Shown here: in pieces, positions 25,330 to 32,236 of the stretch
How positions within the stretch are numbered: position 1 is the first letter of the stretch
Layout of the letters: each line of letters begins with the position of its first letter
Assembly (NCBI GenBank): GCA_022450865.1
Contig: JAKUOQ010000011.1
Coordinates: 1-32,236, forward strand
Reading direction: 5' to 3'
Length of the DNA stretch: 32,236 bases
Source: Nitrospinales bacterium
Lineage (GTDB): Bacteria > Nitrospinota > Nitrospinia > Nitrospinales > VA-1
Program-made: the position numbers and the translations under genes
The notes under the pieces: generated by a model
Databases searched by the model: none
The model's input: the letters and a program-made list of their open reading frames with translations, nothing else
Told to the model about the DNA's origin: nothing

Positions 25330-26094
25330 ATGGAAATTTTATTTATGGGTACCGGCACCTCCACAGGTGTTCCTTCCCTATGTTGCACCTGTGAAGTTTG
25401 TCAATCAGAAGATATTAGAAACAAACGCCTTCGGTCATCGATTCTGGTCAGGGAAAATGGCCATTCGATTCTAGTTGATACATCCACAGACCTCAGGCAA
25501 CAATGCCTGCGTTACAATATTCGAAATATTGATACCGTGTTATACACTCATCATCATGCGGACCATGTACACGGCATCGACGAGTTAAGAAGTTTTAATT
25601 TCTTCAACAAAACCGTTATTCCATGTTATGGCAATCAGCATACGCTACAAAATCTGAAAAATAACTTCAGTTATATTTTTGATGTTGCCGAACAGATTGG
25701 TGGTGGGATTCCGCAATTAATCCCCCACACCCTTGAAGACAAGACTTATAAATTTGGAGACATCCCGGTTACCCCGTTGGATATTTGGCACGGGAAATTG
25801 AACATCAATGGATTTCGTTTTCACGACTGTGCTTACATAACAGATTGCAGTGGCATCCCAGAACACACAATGAAAAAGCTTAAAGGATTAAAACTGCTAA
25901 TCCTGAATGCCGTCGGTTTCAAAGACCATGCGACTCACCTTAATCTCAGACAGGCCTTAGAGGTCGGTGAAAGAATTCAAGCAGAACAAACCCTCCTCAC
26001 CCACATTAACCATCAATTCGATTTTGAAAAAGTCTCTCAAGAGCTACCCGAAGGTGTAGAACTCGCCATCGATGGAATGCGAGTGAATTTCTAG
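25330..26094 (+). CDS. MBL-fold metallohydrolase (PhnP-like/COG1235)
   Basis: The track starts at a TTG (25291). The ATG at 25330 (MEILFMGTGTSTGVPSL) begins directly with the conserved first strand of this family and is preferred; the protein is then 254 aa. Motifs: GTGTSTGVP with a following CCTCEVC cysteine group, the metal-binding TSTDLRQQ, HHHADHVHGIDELR (HxHxDH) and ITDCSGIPEHT. The C-terminal THLNLRQALE and LTHINHQF complete it. The CXCC-like cysteines after the first strand resemble the zinc site of PhnP and related phosphodiesterases. A cyclic phosphodiester or nucleotide-derived substrate is likely from the family; no phosphonate genes are nearby, so the specific role is open. Confidence 0.88.
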   Translation: MEILFMGTGTSTGVPSLCCTCEVCQSEDIRNKRLRSSILVRENGHSILVDTSTDLRQQCLRYNIRNIDTVLYTHHHADHVHGIDELRSFNFFNKTVIPCYGNQHTLQNLKNNFSYIFDVAEQIGGGIPQLIPHTLEDKTYKFGDIPVTPLDIWHGKLNINGFRFHDCAYITDCSGIPEHTMKKLKGLKLLILNAVGFKDHATHLNLRQALEVGERIQAEQTLLTHINHQFDFEKVSQELPEGVELAIDGMRVNF

Positions 26095-26166
26095 CAACCA
26101 TTCATGGGTGCGGATTCAAGTATACCTGTCTCATTAAGTATTCGATTTTATAATTATTTACTTGGT

Positions 26167-26309
26167 AGAGTATCAAAGTAATTGGAGTTTTACTGACTCA
26201 TTAATCTGGCGGAATTAAGCCATGATAAGTATAATGGTTAGTATATTAAAAATACATAAAAAGAGAATCCAGAGAAATTTAAAAAAGAGTTTCGTAAATT
26301 TGATACTCT
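26167..26309. repeat. 143-bp segment bounded by perfect 11-bp inverted repeats
   Basis: AGAGTATCAAA at the left and TTTGATACTCT at the right enclose about 121 bp of AT-rich DNA with no ORF between the MBL hydrolase and the DUF4149-like gene. The size and ends resemble a small non-autonomous transposable element (MITE), or else a structured leader of the gene that starts 43 bp on. No clear target-site duplication is seen. Confidence 0.4.
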
Positions 26310-26351
26310 TATTAGTCATATACCCCGCCAACCTATTTGTTTGAGGTAATT

Positions 26352-26780
26352 ATGAGCAATTTACAAATTTTTGATATTACTGGAATATTTTTATTAGCCC
26401 TAATAATAGGAGGGATGTTCTTTTTTGCGGCCATCATGACGCCATTGGTGTTTACAAAACTTCCTCCTGAAATCTCAGGACCGTTTATTCGAGAAACGTT
26501 CCCAGTATACAGCCAAGCTATGGCAGGAATGACATTCGCTGCAGTTTTATTCCTATGGAGTTTTCCCGAATCAGTTTATTTAATTTCTGTTGTAATACTC
26601 TTTTTATGGGCATGGTTATGGTTGATGCCCAGAATAAACCGCTATCGAGATGAGCAATTAAAAGGAAATAAAAAAGCTGAGAAAACTTTCAATATTTTAC
26701 ACAGGTTGAGCGTAGGAATTAATCTGGCACAAATGTGGATCATTGGATTTGTTCTTTACAAGGTCCTGACTCAGGCCTGA
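26352..26780 (+). CDS. DUF4149-like integral membrane protein
   Basis: A protein of 142 aa from the ATG at 26352 (MSNLQIFDITGIFLLAL), preceded by GAGG; the track start at a TTG 15 bp upstream is less likely. Four hydrophobic segments are visible: around residues 5-28, 50-70, 75-92 and 115-138. The first ends in GGMFFFAAIMTPLVF, followed by a loop with FIRETFPVYSQAMAGMTF. This resembles the DUF4149/TMEM205-like family, whose biochemical role is not known. A basic cytoplasmic loop (RINRYRDEQLKGNKKAEKTF) follows the third segment. No operon partner is evident. Confidence 0.75.
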   Translation: MSNLQIFDITGIFLLALIIGGMFFFAAIMTPLVFTKLPPEISGPFIRETFPVYSQAMAGMTFAAVLFLWSFPESVYLISVVILFLWAWLWLMPRINRYRDEQLKGNKKAEKTFNILHRLSVGINLAQMWIIGFVLYKVLTQA

Positions 26781-26964
26781 TTAAACATTAATTTTTAATT
26801 TTTTCGGATCTAATCCTAGTATTTCCTACGAAAAGAAAGTACCGCTTGCGATGAATATGGTTGGAGCGAACACAATAAAATTTGCAAGAATGCGTCTTGA
26901 ATAAATTTTGATTAGGCTTCAAGATAATAAGTGGAAGCCAGGAAAACATTCAGGGATAGCCTGG

Positions 26965-27255
26965 CTAGTCAAAATCAAAATCACGCAAGGGTTTTTCAGA
27001 GGAGCGGTCAACATGTTTAAGGGATTCTTTTAACTTCTCATCGAGAAGCCGACTACGTTCCTTCTCAGTTGCCCTGTTCTTTTTAAAAAGGCTTTCTTGT
27101 TCTTCTTGCTGGCTGCCTAGGTTATTCACCATATCGGACAAAGAAGGCATTGGTTTTTCTTTCTTTTCTTCCCAAATTACTTCACCAGTCTTTTTATCTA
27201 TCTGCAGCTTTGTTTCGCAGCAGGGGCAAACCACTTCCAGTTTCTTGGATCCCAT
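26965..27255 (-). CDS. Small CPCC-motif hypothetical protein
   Basis: A 96-residue protein that begins MGSKKLEVVCPCCETKLQIDKKTGEVIW, a short beta-hairpin with one CXXC pair like half a zinc ribbon. The rest is charged helix with no further motif (SLSDMVNNLGSQQEEQESLFKKN ... LRDFDFD). Conserved hypothetical proteins of this form are found in Deltaproteobacteria-like genomes, but I know of no function. With only two cysteines it may bind metal as a dimer or only serve as a thiol pair. It diverges from bioD with about 100 bp between. Confidence 0.75.
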   Translation of the reverse strand: MGSKKLEVVCPCCETKLQIDKKTGEVIWEEKKEKPMPSLSDMVNNLGSQQEEQESLFKKNRATEKERSRLLDEKLKESLKHVDRSSEKPLRDFDFD

Positions 27256-27286
27256 AACCTTCTCGGCCTATTAATGGATTAAAAAC

Positions 27287-27315
27287 TTGCCTCCTTCGCG
27301 GAAGCCGTTAATAAT
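27287..27315 (+). promoter_or_regulatory. Candidate bioD promoter
   Basis: TTGCCT, a 17-bp spacer, then AATAAT (5/6), about 43 bp before the GTG start. No BirA-type operator was recognised. Confidence 0.35.
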
Positions 27316-27357
27316 TATATCAGTTTTTTATTTCACAGAAAAACCTCAAAAAAAATC

Positions 27358-28056
27358 GTGAACGGATTCTTTATAACAGGCACGGATACCGGTATTGGAA
27401 AAACAGTGGTAACCGCCTGCCTGACAACATTATTTAAAAGCCAGGACATCGATGTCGGTGTTATGAAACCAATTGAAACTGGTGTGGATCCAGTATGCAG
27501 TTCCTCCGCTAATTCCGACGCAAAATTTCTTATGGAAAGTTCTAGCAGTACCGATGCAGAAGAGGAGGTTTGCCCTTATCGACTCAAAACTCCGGCATCA
27601 CCTTATCAGTCTGCCCAAATCGAAGGTACCCAGATACACCCCTCCACCATTTTAGAAAAATTTAAGGTTTTACAATTGCGTCACAATATGATGATGGTTG
27701 AGGGCATAGGGGGGCTATTGGTTCCGATAACCTACCGGTACTGCGTTGCCGATCTAGCTCTTGAAATAGGATTGCCCCTTATCATAGTAAGCCGCCTTCG
27801 AGTTGGCACCTTGAATCATACTTTGCTAACGATCAACGCGGCACAGCAATATGGGTTAAAAATAAAAGGAATTATATTGAATCAGCATGAAGCCGGTGTC
27901 CTAAACGATGTTGAAATAAAGCAAGGAGAGTTGATTGAAGAATTTTCCGGCATCCCAATTCTAGGCACCTGCCCCTACCTTGAAGATGTTTCCTCAGAAG
28001 GCATAAAAGAGAGTTTGCCTAGTATTCAGCAAGCATTTAAGAATGGAATTTTTTAG
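27358..28056 (+). CDS. bioD: Dethiobiotin synthetase
   Basis: Closes the ureido ring of biotin from 7,8-diaminopelargonate, CO2 and ATP. The start is a GTG at 27358 (MNGFFITGTDTGIGKTVVTACL); the P-loop GTDTGIGKT lies at once after it, so no later start is possible. Further motifs are VGVMKPIETG, PYRLKTPASPYQSAQ, MMMVEGIGGLLVPIT (the substrate-binding E-G-x-GG) and IVSRLRVGTLNHTLLT. At 232 aa it has the usual length. It stands alone: no bioA, bioB or bioF is in the window. In this organism AccA (same window) needs biotin through AccB. Confidence 0.95.
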   Translation: MNGFFITGTDTGIGKTVVTACLTTLFKSQDIDVGVMKPIETGVDPVCSSSANSDAKFLMESSSSTDAEEEVCPYRLKTPASPYQSAQIEGTQIHPSTILEKFKVLQLRHNMMMVEGIGGLLVPITYRYCVADLALEIGLPLIIVSRLRVGTLNHTLLTINAAQQYGLKIKGIILNQHEAGVLNDVEIKQGELIEEFSGIPILGTCPYLEDVSSEGIKESLPSIQQAFKNGIF

Positions 28057-28091
28057 CTAAATGATCCTAACTTATTTCAGACCTAGGCTGA

Positions 28092-28790
28092 TCAAGATTT
28101 AAACTCGTAGCCTTTTTCCCGGTGGGTAATGATGTATCGCGGCGATTGTGGTTTCTTCTCAAAATACTTCCTTAGGCGAGCAACAAAATTGTCTACAGTA
28201 CGTGTTTCTGTTTGCGGATCATATCCCCACACTTTTTCCAAAAGCTCTTCACGCCTAACGATATTATCTTTTTGCGAAACCAATAAACGCATCAACAATG
28301 CTTCTTTTGCAGTCAAATAAAACTCACCCGAACTGCCCTTGGCTCTGCCGTTAACAAAATTGATCCACATATCACCAAAATGAAATACCTCCTGATCATG
28401 AACCGGTTCTTTATACCATTCCCATCTACGCAGGATGCCTTTGACCCTGAGTAGTAGTTCTGGCAAATGAAAAGGTTTGGTTAAATAATCGTCAGCCCCG
28501 GCTTCAAGACCCAATTCCCGATCCTCGTCGGAAGATTTCGCGGACAGCATTAATATAGGAAATCGTATGTCTGTATTGCGCACTCGCTTGGCAACTTCAA
28601 TGCCGTTTAGCTTAGGCAACATGATATCGAGAATCATTAAATCAAAGGCTTGCTCACCTAGCAATTCAATGGCTGATTCGCCATTGTCCACCAGGGACAC
28701 GATATAGCCTTCGCGTTCCAGATTAAACTGAAGCCCTTTCGCAAGATGCGATTCGTCTTCTACTACCAATATTTTTTTTGCATCAATCAT
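28092..28790 (-). CDS. OmpR/PhoB-family response regulator
   Basis: A 232-residue transcription factor. The receiver domain (about 1-120) has the acidic pair in VVEDESH, the phosphorylated Asp in LMILDIMLPKLNGIEV, the Ser switch in LMLSAKS and the Lys in YLTKPFHLPELL. The C-terminal winged helix (about 130-232) has YLTAKEALLMRLLVSQKDNIVRREELLEKVWGYDPQTETRTVDNFVARLRKYF, followed by ITHREKGYEF, the OmpR-type fold. Its kinase gene is directly upstream (27 bp), so the two form one operon. The target genes are unknown. Confidence 0.95.
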   Translation of the reverse strand: MIDAKKILVVEDESHLAKGLQFNLEREGYIVSLVDNGESAIELLGEQAFDLMILDIMLPKLNGIEVAKRVRNTDIRFPILMLSAKSSDEDRELGLEAGADDYLTKPFHLPELLLRVKGILRRWEWYKEPVHDQEVFHFGDMWINFVNGRAKGSSGEFYLTAKEALLMRLLVSQKDNIVRREELLEKVWGYDPQTETRTVDNFVARLRKYFEKKPQSPRYIITHREKGYEFKS

Positions 28791-28817
28791 TAAATTTTAT
28801 TTTTTGAAATACCTTAA

Positions 28818-29774
28818 TCAAACAGTCAGACCACGGCTTATTGGAAGAGATACGGTAAATACAGATCCCTGTCCACGCCCTGGACTCATAACCTTGAGTC
28901 TACCTTTATGATTTTTTACAATCTCATGGGAGATAAACAATCCTAATCCCGCGCCCTCTATATTTTGAGTATCTTTATTTTGCACTCTGTAAAACTTTTT
29001 AAAAACTTTTTTCATATCCTTTTTTTCAAACCCAATACCCTTATCCATAAAATCTATATCCCAAAACCTTCCTGTCCTATGTAAATGGATTTTAAGTGAA
29101 GAACCCGCAGGAGAATAACGCAAAGCATTACCAATAAGATTATTAAAAACCATTTGCAGAGCCTTTTTATCCAAAATTAATACTGGAGAAGCTTCCAATT
29201 GTAATTTCACTTCGCATTTCTTTTCTTCGAACTGTCGTTTGTGATCATTTACCACCTCAGATAAGAATTGCCCAAGATCTAATTTTTGGGTCTGCAGTTC
29301 CATACTTTTTGGGTCGGCTTTACTAGATTGCAGAATGTTTTCTATCAATCCGGAAAGACGGGCCGTGTCTGATAACATCGTCTCGATAAAATCTTTACTG
29401 TCATCCTTAGAAACATCTTGATACTTCAAGGTCTCAAGATAAAGCTGGATAGATGCAAGAGGAGATTTTAATTCATGCGATACACTGGCAACAAAATTAC
29501 TTTGCATCTGGTTCAAACGGTTTTGTTTATTCCAATAGACAAAAATAACATAAACACCAGAAAGAATAAGCAGCATAAGGAAGCAGCCTTCAAACAAAAT
29601 CAACCATTCTACTTCAGCCGTAAATAAATCGGGACGAAGTTCTTGGGCAAATTCTTTTATAGAAAGGTTATTTTCAAGGTACCAGTTTATCCAAACGGCC
29701 ATGAGAACGATCCAAGCAATCTGCACCCCAATAAAAACCATGATGGGGTGGAACAATGCCCTCAACTTATTCAT
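28818..29774 (-). CDS. Sensor histidine kinase (PhoR-like, no clear HAMP)
   Basis: The track begins at a TTG; the ATG at 29774 (MNKLRALFHPIMVF) has GGAG before it and is preferred, giving 318 aa. Two transmembrane helices (FIGVQIAWIVLMAVWINWYL and WLILFEGCFLMLLILSGVYVIFVYW) enclose a short extracytoplasmic segment of about 25 residues, too small for a normal ligand domain. There is no evident HAMP or PAS. The HisKA domain has the phosphorylated His in SVSHELKSPLASIQLYLETL, and the ATPase domain has N (NNLIGNALRYSP), G1 (DKGIGFEKKD) and G2 (GAGLGLFISHEIVKNH) boxes. It probably senses the membrane or a partner protein. Confidence 0.93.
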   Translation of the reverse strand: MNKLRALFHPIMVFIGVQIAWIVLMAVWINWYLENNLSIKEFAQELRPDLFTAEVEWLILFEGCFLMLLILSGVYVIFVYWNKQNRLNQMQSNFVASVSHELKSPLASIQLYLETLKYQDVSKDDSKDFIETMLSDTARLSGLIENILQSSKADPKSMELQTQKLDLGQFLSEVVNDHKRQFEEKKCEVKLQLEASPVLILDKKALQMVFNNLIGNALRYSPAGSSLKIHLHRTGRFWDIDFMDKGIGFEKKDMKKVFKKFYRVQNKDTQNIEGAGLGLFISHEIVKNHKGRLKVMSPGRGQGSVFTVSLPISRGLTV

Positions 29775-29975
29775 CCCACGACTCCATAATATTTGCACCA
29801 ATCAGTTCCCATATTCTCCCTTTTTCACCAATGCCTGAGACCAAAAGAGAAGTCCGATTAGCCATTCAATTCAGACTCATGACGATGGACAATATTACAT
29901 AAGTTTTACACAGGAGTTTCCTTAAGTAAGGATAACATATAGCAGTAAAAAAAATTGTAATTATAGAGGCTTTAA

Positions 29976-30881
29976 ATGACGACTGAATCGACTCCAGATT
30001 ATCTACTCAAGTTCAACCCAATTGCTCTTAGTCACTTTATCGTGATTCACGGGATGGCGTTGTTTGCCTTTTTTCCTTTTGCTTTTTCCTGGAGTGCGGT
30101 TGCTTTAATGTTTTTCATGTACTGGTTAACAGCATCGATAGGAATTTGTCTGGGTTATCATCGTTATTTAACTCACCGAGGTTTTACTCTGCCTAAATGG
30201 CTGGCCTATTTTGTTGTGTTTTGTGGAACCCTTGCTTGTCAAAACGGCCCCATAAAATGGGTTGGACAACATCGAATCCATCACGCGGGTTCAGATACTA
30301 TTGAAGACCCGCATAGCGCAGAAAAAGGATTTTGGTGGTCTCATGTTACCTGGATGTTGTTCAATCATTCCAAGTTTGATGATAAAAAAATTCTAAGCGA
30401 TTACACTAAAGACTTCAGCAATGATAAATTTTATAAATTTTTAGATAAATACTTTATCTTAATCCAAGTCGTGTTAGGCCTCATCTTTTTGCAGATCGGT
30501 GGATTTTCCTGGGTTGTCTGGGGAATTTTCGTCCGCTTAGTAATTGCATACCACTCCACATGGCTTGTAAATAGCGCAGCCCACACATTTGGTTATGTCA
30601 CTTTTCCGCTTAAGGATGACCTTTCCACTAATTGTTGGTGGGTGGGGCTTTTAGCCTGGGGAGAGGGTTGGCACAACAACCATCATGCCTTTCCCAAATC
30701 TGCCCGTCACGGGCTTCGCCCATGGGAAATCGATATGACCTGGTGGGCTCTCTGCTTCCTAGAAAAACTTGGCTTGGCAAAAGATATTAAGGTAGCAAAG
30801 TTGCTCCCTAACCCCGCCCACGAGAAAAATGAAAGCTCGGAACCCGCATTCATCGGGAAAATTGTAACCCAAGCTGCTTAA
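29976..30881 (+). CDS. Acyl-CoA/acyl-lipid delta-9-type desaturase
   Basis: A 301-residue membrane di-iron enzyme that inserts a double bond in a fatty-acyl chain. The three His boxes of the stearoyl-CoA desaturase family are all present: HRYLTH (with the following RGF), HRIHH and HNNHH, and a further H in NSAAHTFGY. Four or more hydrophobic helices surround them (HFIVIHGMALFAFFPFAF, LMFFMYWLTASIGICLGY and others). No N-terminal ferredoxin or C-terminal cytochrome b5 domain is fused. This would adjust membrane fluidity; cold or growth-phase control is possible but no site is seen. It is divergent from the histidine kinase gene. Confidence 0.94.
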   Translation: MTTESTPDYLLKFNPIALSHFIVIHGMALFAFFPFAFSWSAVALMFFMYWLTASIGICLGYHRYLTHRGFTLPKWLAYFVVFCGTLACQNGPIKWVGQHRIHHAGSDTIEDPHSAEKGFWWSHVTWMLFNHSKFDDKKILSDYTKDFSNDKFYKFLDKYFILIQVVLGLIFLQIGGFSWVVWGIFVRLVIAYHSTWLVNSAAHTFGYVTFPLKDDLSTNCWWVGLLAWGEGWHNNHHAFPKSARHGLRPWEIDMTWWALCFLEKLGLAKDIKVAKLLPNPAHEKNESSEPAFIGKIVTQAA

Positions 30882-30897
30882 TCCTCTTGAATTTCGG

Positions 30898-31692
30898 TCA
30901 ATCGAAATTAAAATCGATATGATAACCCGAGTATTTTCTCATGTTGATGACTCGGGTTTCGAAAATAAGGTATTGACCTTTTATGCCTGTCAGCCTGTCT
31001 TCAAATTCTGGTATCTTATCAAGGTTGTGACTAGTTATTTTCTCCGGCACGGATTCCACCGGGTAAACTAGGTTTTGAACTTTTTCGTTTTCGAGGGCGT
31101 AGCATTTTAAGTCTTCCGGAAACAATTGATGAGCTTTCTCGCGAAATTCAAATAAATCTAAATCTTCATATTCCCCTTTTAGCATTTTTCTCCAATTAGT
31201 TTTATCTGCAAAATTTTTGGAGACAGCAACCTCAATTTTCCCAGAAAGAATTCGTTCCGGTACCTTGGCAATAATCAAACCTTTCACGGCTCCCTGGTCT
31301 ATCCAGCGATCGGGAATATTGTAATGGCGTGTGATGCCTACCTTCACTCCACTAGTCAAAGACAGATAAACAAAATGATCAATATTGCAATAGGTTCTCC
31401 AAAACTCTTTCGCCGCTTCATTACCGTTTTCATGCTCGCATAATTCTGGACGAAATGAGCACATTGCATTTTCGGGTAAATCGCGAGAACAGATAAAACA
31501 GTAGCCTTGGTCATAGGACTTTTTAGTTTTTTTCCCACACTCAATACAGGTAATGATTCCCCCCCATTCGATTTTCAATTTACTCCCGATATAAGAATTC
31601 AGAGAATGAGATTCTTTATTCAAGCATAGAAAATAATCGATAGGAATTCCTAGTTCCACATTCATTTTGCGAACTTGTCCGGATAATTTCAT
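30898..31692 (-). CDS. DUF2797 family protein
   Basis: A 264-residue protein with Cys-rich N-terminal part: ITCIECGKKTKKSYDQGYCFICSR is a CXXC ... CXXC zinc ribbon, followed by another cysteine set in AMCSFRPELCEHENG. Then comes HFVYLSLTSGVKVGITRHYNIPDRWIDQGA, which resembles a GIY-YIG-like fold, and a beta-rich C-terminal part (LTGIKGQYLIFETRVINMRKYSGYHIDFNF). The set fits DUF2797, a family of unknown function with a possible nucleic-acid-binding role. The gene follows a 55-aa membrane ORF on the same strand by about 25 bp and converges with the desaturase gene (17 bp). Confidence 0.88.
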   Translation of the reverse strand: MKLSGQVRKMNVELGIPIDYFLCLNKESHSLNSYIGSKLKIEWGGIITCIECGKKTKKSYDQGYCFICSRDLPENAMCSFRPELCEHENGNEAAKEFWRTYCNIDHFVYLSLTSGVKVGITRHYNIPDRWIDQGAVKGLIIAKVPERILSGKIEVAVSKNFADKTNWRKMLKGEYEDLDLFEFREKAHQLFPEDLKCYALENEKVQNLVYPVESVPEKITSHNLDKIPEFEDRLTGIKGQYLIFETRVINMRKYSGYHIDFNFD

Positions 31693-31716
31693 GAAAGGGA
31701 GTCCTGTTACAAAATT

Positions 31717-31884
31717 TTAAAGATCATTTCTTTTCTCTGATCGTGCTAAAAAATATTCTAACGCAAAAACAGCAAAAAAAACTATAATCACCACTGTTTG
31801 AGCATCAAATATGAGAAAGCTCGGAACAAATAATAAAAGATAGAAAAAAATCCGTACTAATTTGTTTCTTATGGTTTTTCGCAT
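31717..31884 (-). CDS. Putative 55-aa two-helix membrane protein
   Basis: Too short for the ORF track; I found it by translating the gap on the minus strand. It starts MRKTIRNKLVRIFFYLLLFVPSFLIF, then DAQTVVIIVFFAVFALEYFLARSEKRNDL, and has a basic N-terminus, a first hydrophobic helix, a short turn, a second hydrophobic helix and a basic end, the pattern expected of a small membrane protein. It lies 25 bp before the DUF2797 gene on the same strand, which suggests one transcript. No clear Shine-Dalgarno was seen, and codons are T-rich as expected for hydrophobic residues, so translation is unproven. Confidence 0.55.
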   Translation of the reverse strand: MRKTIRNKLVRIFFYLLLFVPSFLIFDAQTVVIIVFFAVFALEYFLARSEKRNDL

Positions 31885-32147
31885 ATCTAATTATAGGCCG
31901 CAACTAAACCTTGGCAAAATATAAGGCCGCCTAACTTCAAAACACCGGGGAAAATTCTAAAAACCACTCTCGATTGGGCTGGCAGCGAAAAAGCAAATAT
32001 GTCCAATTTGTTCAAGTCAAGTATTTTTCTAAATTTTTATCTTTTTATATTGTATTTTAAGGCTTGAAAAGTTGATAAACTTAGGAGAAACTATTGCTGT
32101 AAATAAAAACAGTGACCTTTGAACTCGCAAGAAAAGGGAGATGCTTA
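31885..32147. other. Gene-free region before the last gene
   Basis: About 260 bp without an ORF I can support. It has two copies of a short GGCCGC-containing element (near 31896 and 31930) and an AT-rich run around 32020-32060. I also see TGGCAG-N5-AAGCA near 31980, which has sigma54-like spacing but the wrong bases at -12. I see no tRNA or convincing hairpin. Confidence 0.4.
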
Positions 32148-32236
32148 ATGGAAGACATAACAATATCTAAAGGCTGGTTTAAGGATGATGAACCTAAATT
32201 AGCAAAGAAAAAGTTTTGTGAGCACAAAGCAAACAC
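32148..32236 (+). CDS. Start of an unidentified gene (cut by window end)
   Basis: GGGAG sits 8 bp before an ATG, and an open frame runs from it to the window edge (about 29 codons). It begins MEDITISKGWFKDDEPKLAKKKF and has no stop. The Shine-Dalgarno makes this a likely real start. The part visible is hydrophilic with no recognisable motif. Confidence 0.6.
   Translation, partial: MEDITISKGWFKDDEPKLAKKKFCEHKAN

Noticed and set aside
26928-26968. Hairpin AGCCAGG/CCTGGCT as terminator of the small CPCC gene
   Set aside because: It has a 7-bp stem but a 17-nt loop and no T tract on either side.
31980-31995. sigma54-type promoter TGGCAG-N5-AAGCA
   Set aside because: Spacing fits -24/-12, but the -12 element should be TTGC and the -24 has one mismatch; I found no sigma54 activator in the window.
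1-32236. CRISPR arrays, tRNA or rRNA genes, insertion sequences, prophage genes
   Set aside because: I looked through the intergenic gaps on both strands; no direct-repeat array, cloverleaf, transposase or phage gene was found.

Overview
The window is about 32 kb of moderately AT-rich chromosomal DNA from a diderm (Gram-negative) bacterium. LpxD, a LolD/LolC-E pair and an MsbA-type exporter show the outer membrane. The gene order pheT - coiled-coil gene - zapA - 6S RNA - fau - rny and lysS - lolC/E - lolD - lpxD resembles Deltaproteobacteria-like genomes. The mix of housekeeping genes with a CXXCH/FGE-sulfatase secreted protein is also seen in Nitrospinota, so my tentative placement is Nitrospinota or a related lineage. 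That placement is inference only, because there is no rRNA in the window.

Layout. (1) 1-6.7 kb: the N-terminal part of a lipoate-protein ligase-like gene (minus, cut by the window edge), a secreted protein with CXXCH-type motifs and an FGE-sulfatase domain, recA-recX with a recognisable promoter, a type IV prepilin peptidase, an aldo/keto reductase (minus) and an MsbA-like ABC exporter. (2) 6.8-19.1 kb: a long minus-strand block. Read 5' to 3' it is pheT, a ZapB-like coiled coil, zapA, 6S RNA, fau, rny, lysS, lolC/E, lolD, lpxD, a 27-residue-period LRR protein and accA. (3) 19.3-23.7 kb, plus strand: rnr, a Lys-rich 74-aa protein, gatC and gatA. (4) 23.7-28.1 kb: surE and a 2-Cys peroxiredoxin (minus) separated by a strong terminator, an MBL-fold hydrolase, a DUF4149-like membrane protein, a small CPCC protein and bioD. 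(5) 28.1-32.2 kb: a histidine kinase/response regulator pair (minus), a fatty-acid desaturase, a DUF2797 protein, an unlisted 55-aa two-helix membrane protein, and the start of a last gene cut by the window end.

The genes are mainly core functions: translation (PheT, LysRS, GatCA), RNA turnover (RNase Y, RNase R), division (ZapA), envelope (LpxD, Lol, MsbA-like, AccA, desaturase), repair (RecA/RecX) and cofactors (lipoate, biotin, folate). I found no CRISPR, prophage, IS element, rRNA or tRNA, and no clearly new multi-gene system. The most useful points not given by the ORF track are a 6S RNA with a convincing secondary structure between zapA and fau, a PheT that appears to lack its OB-fold tRNA-binding domain and is not next to pheS, a surE gene starting 24 nt after a strong terminator hairpin, the window-edge lipoate ligase, a 55-aa membrane miniprotein, and a 143-bp element bounded by 11-bp inverted repeats.
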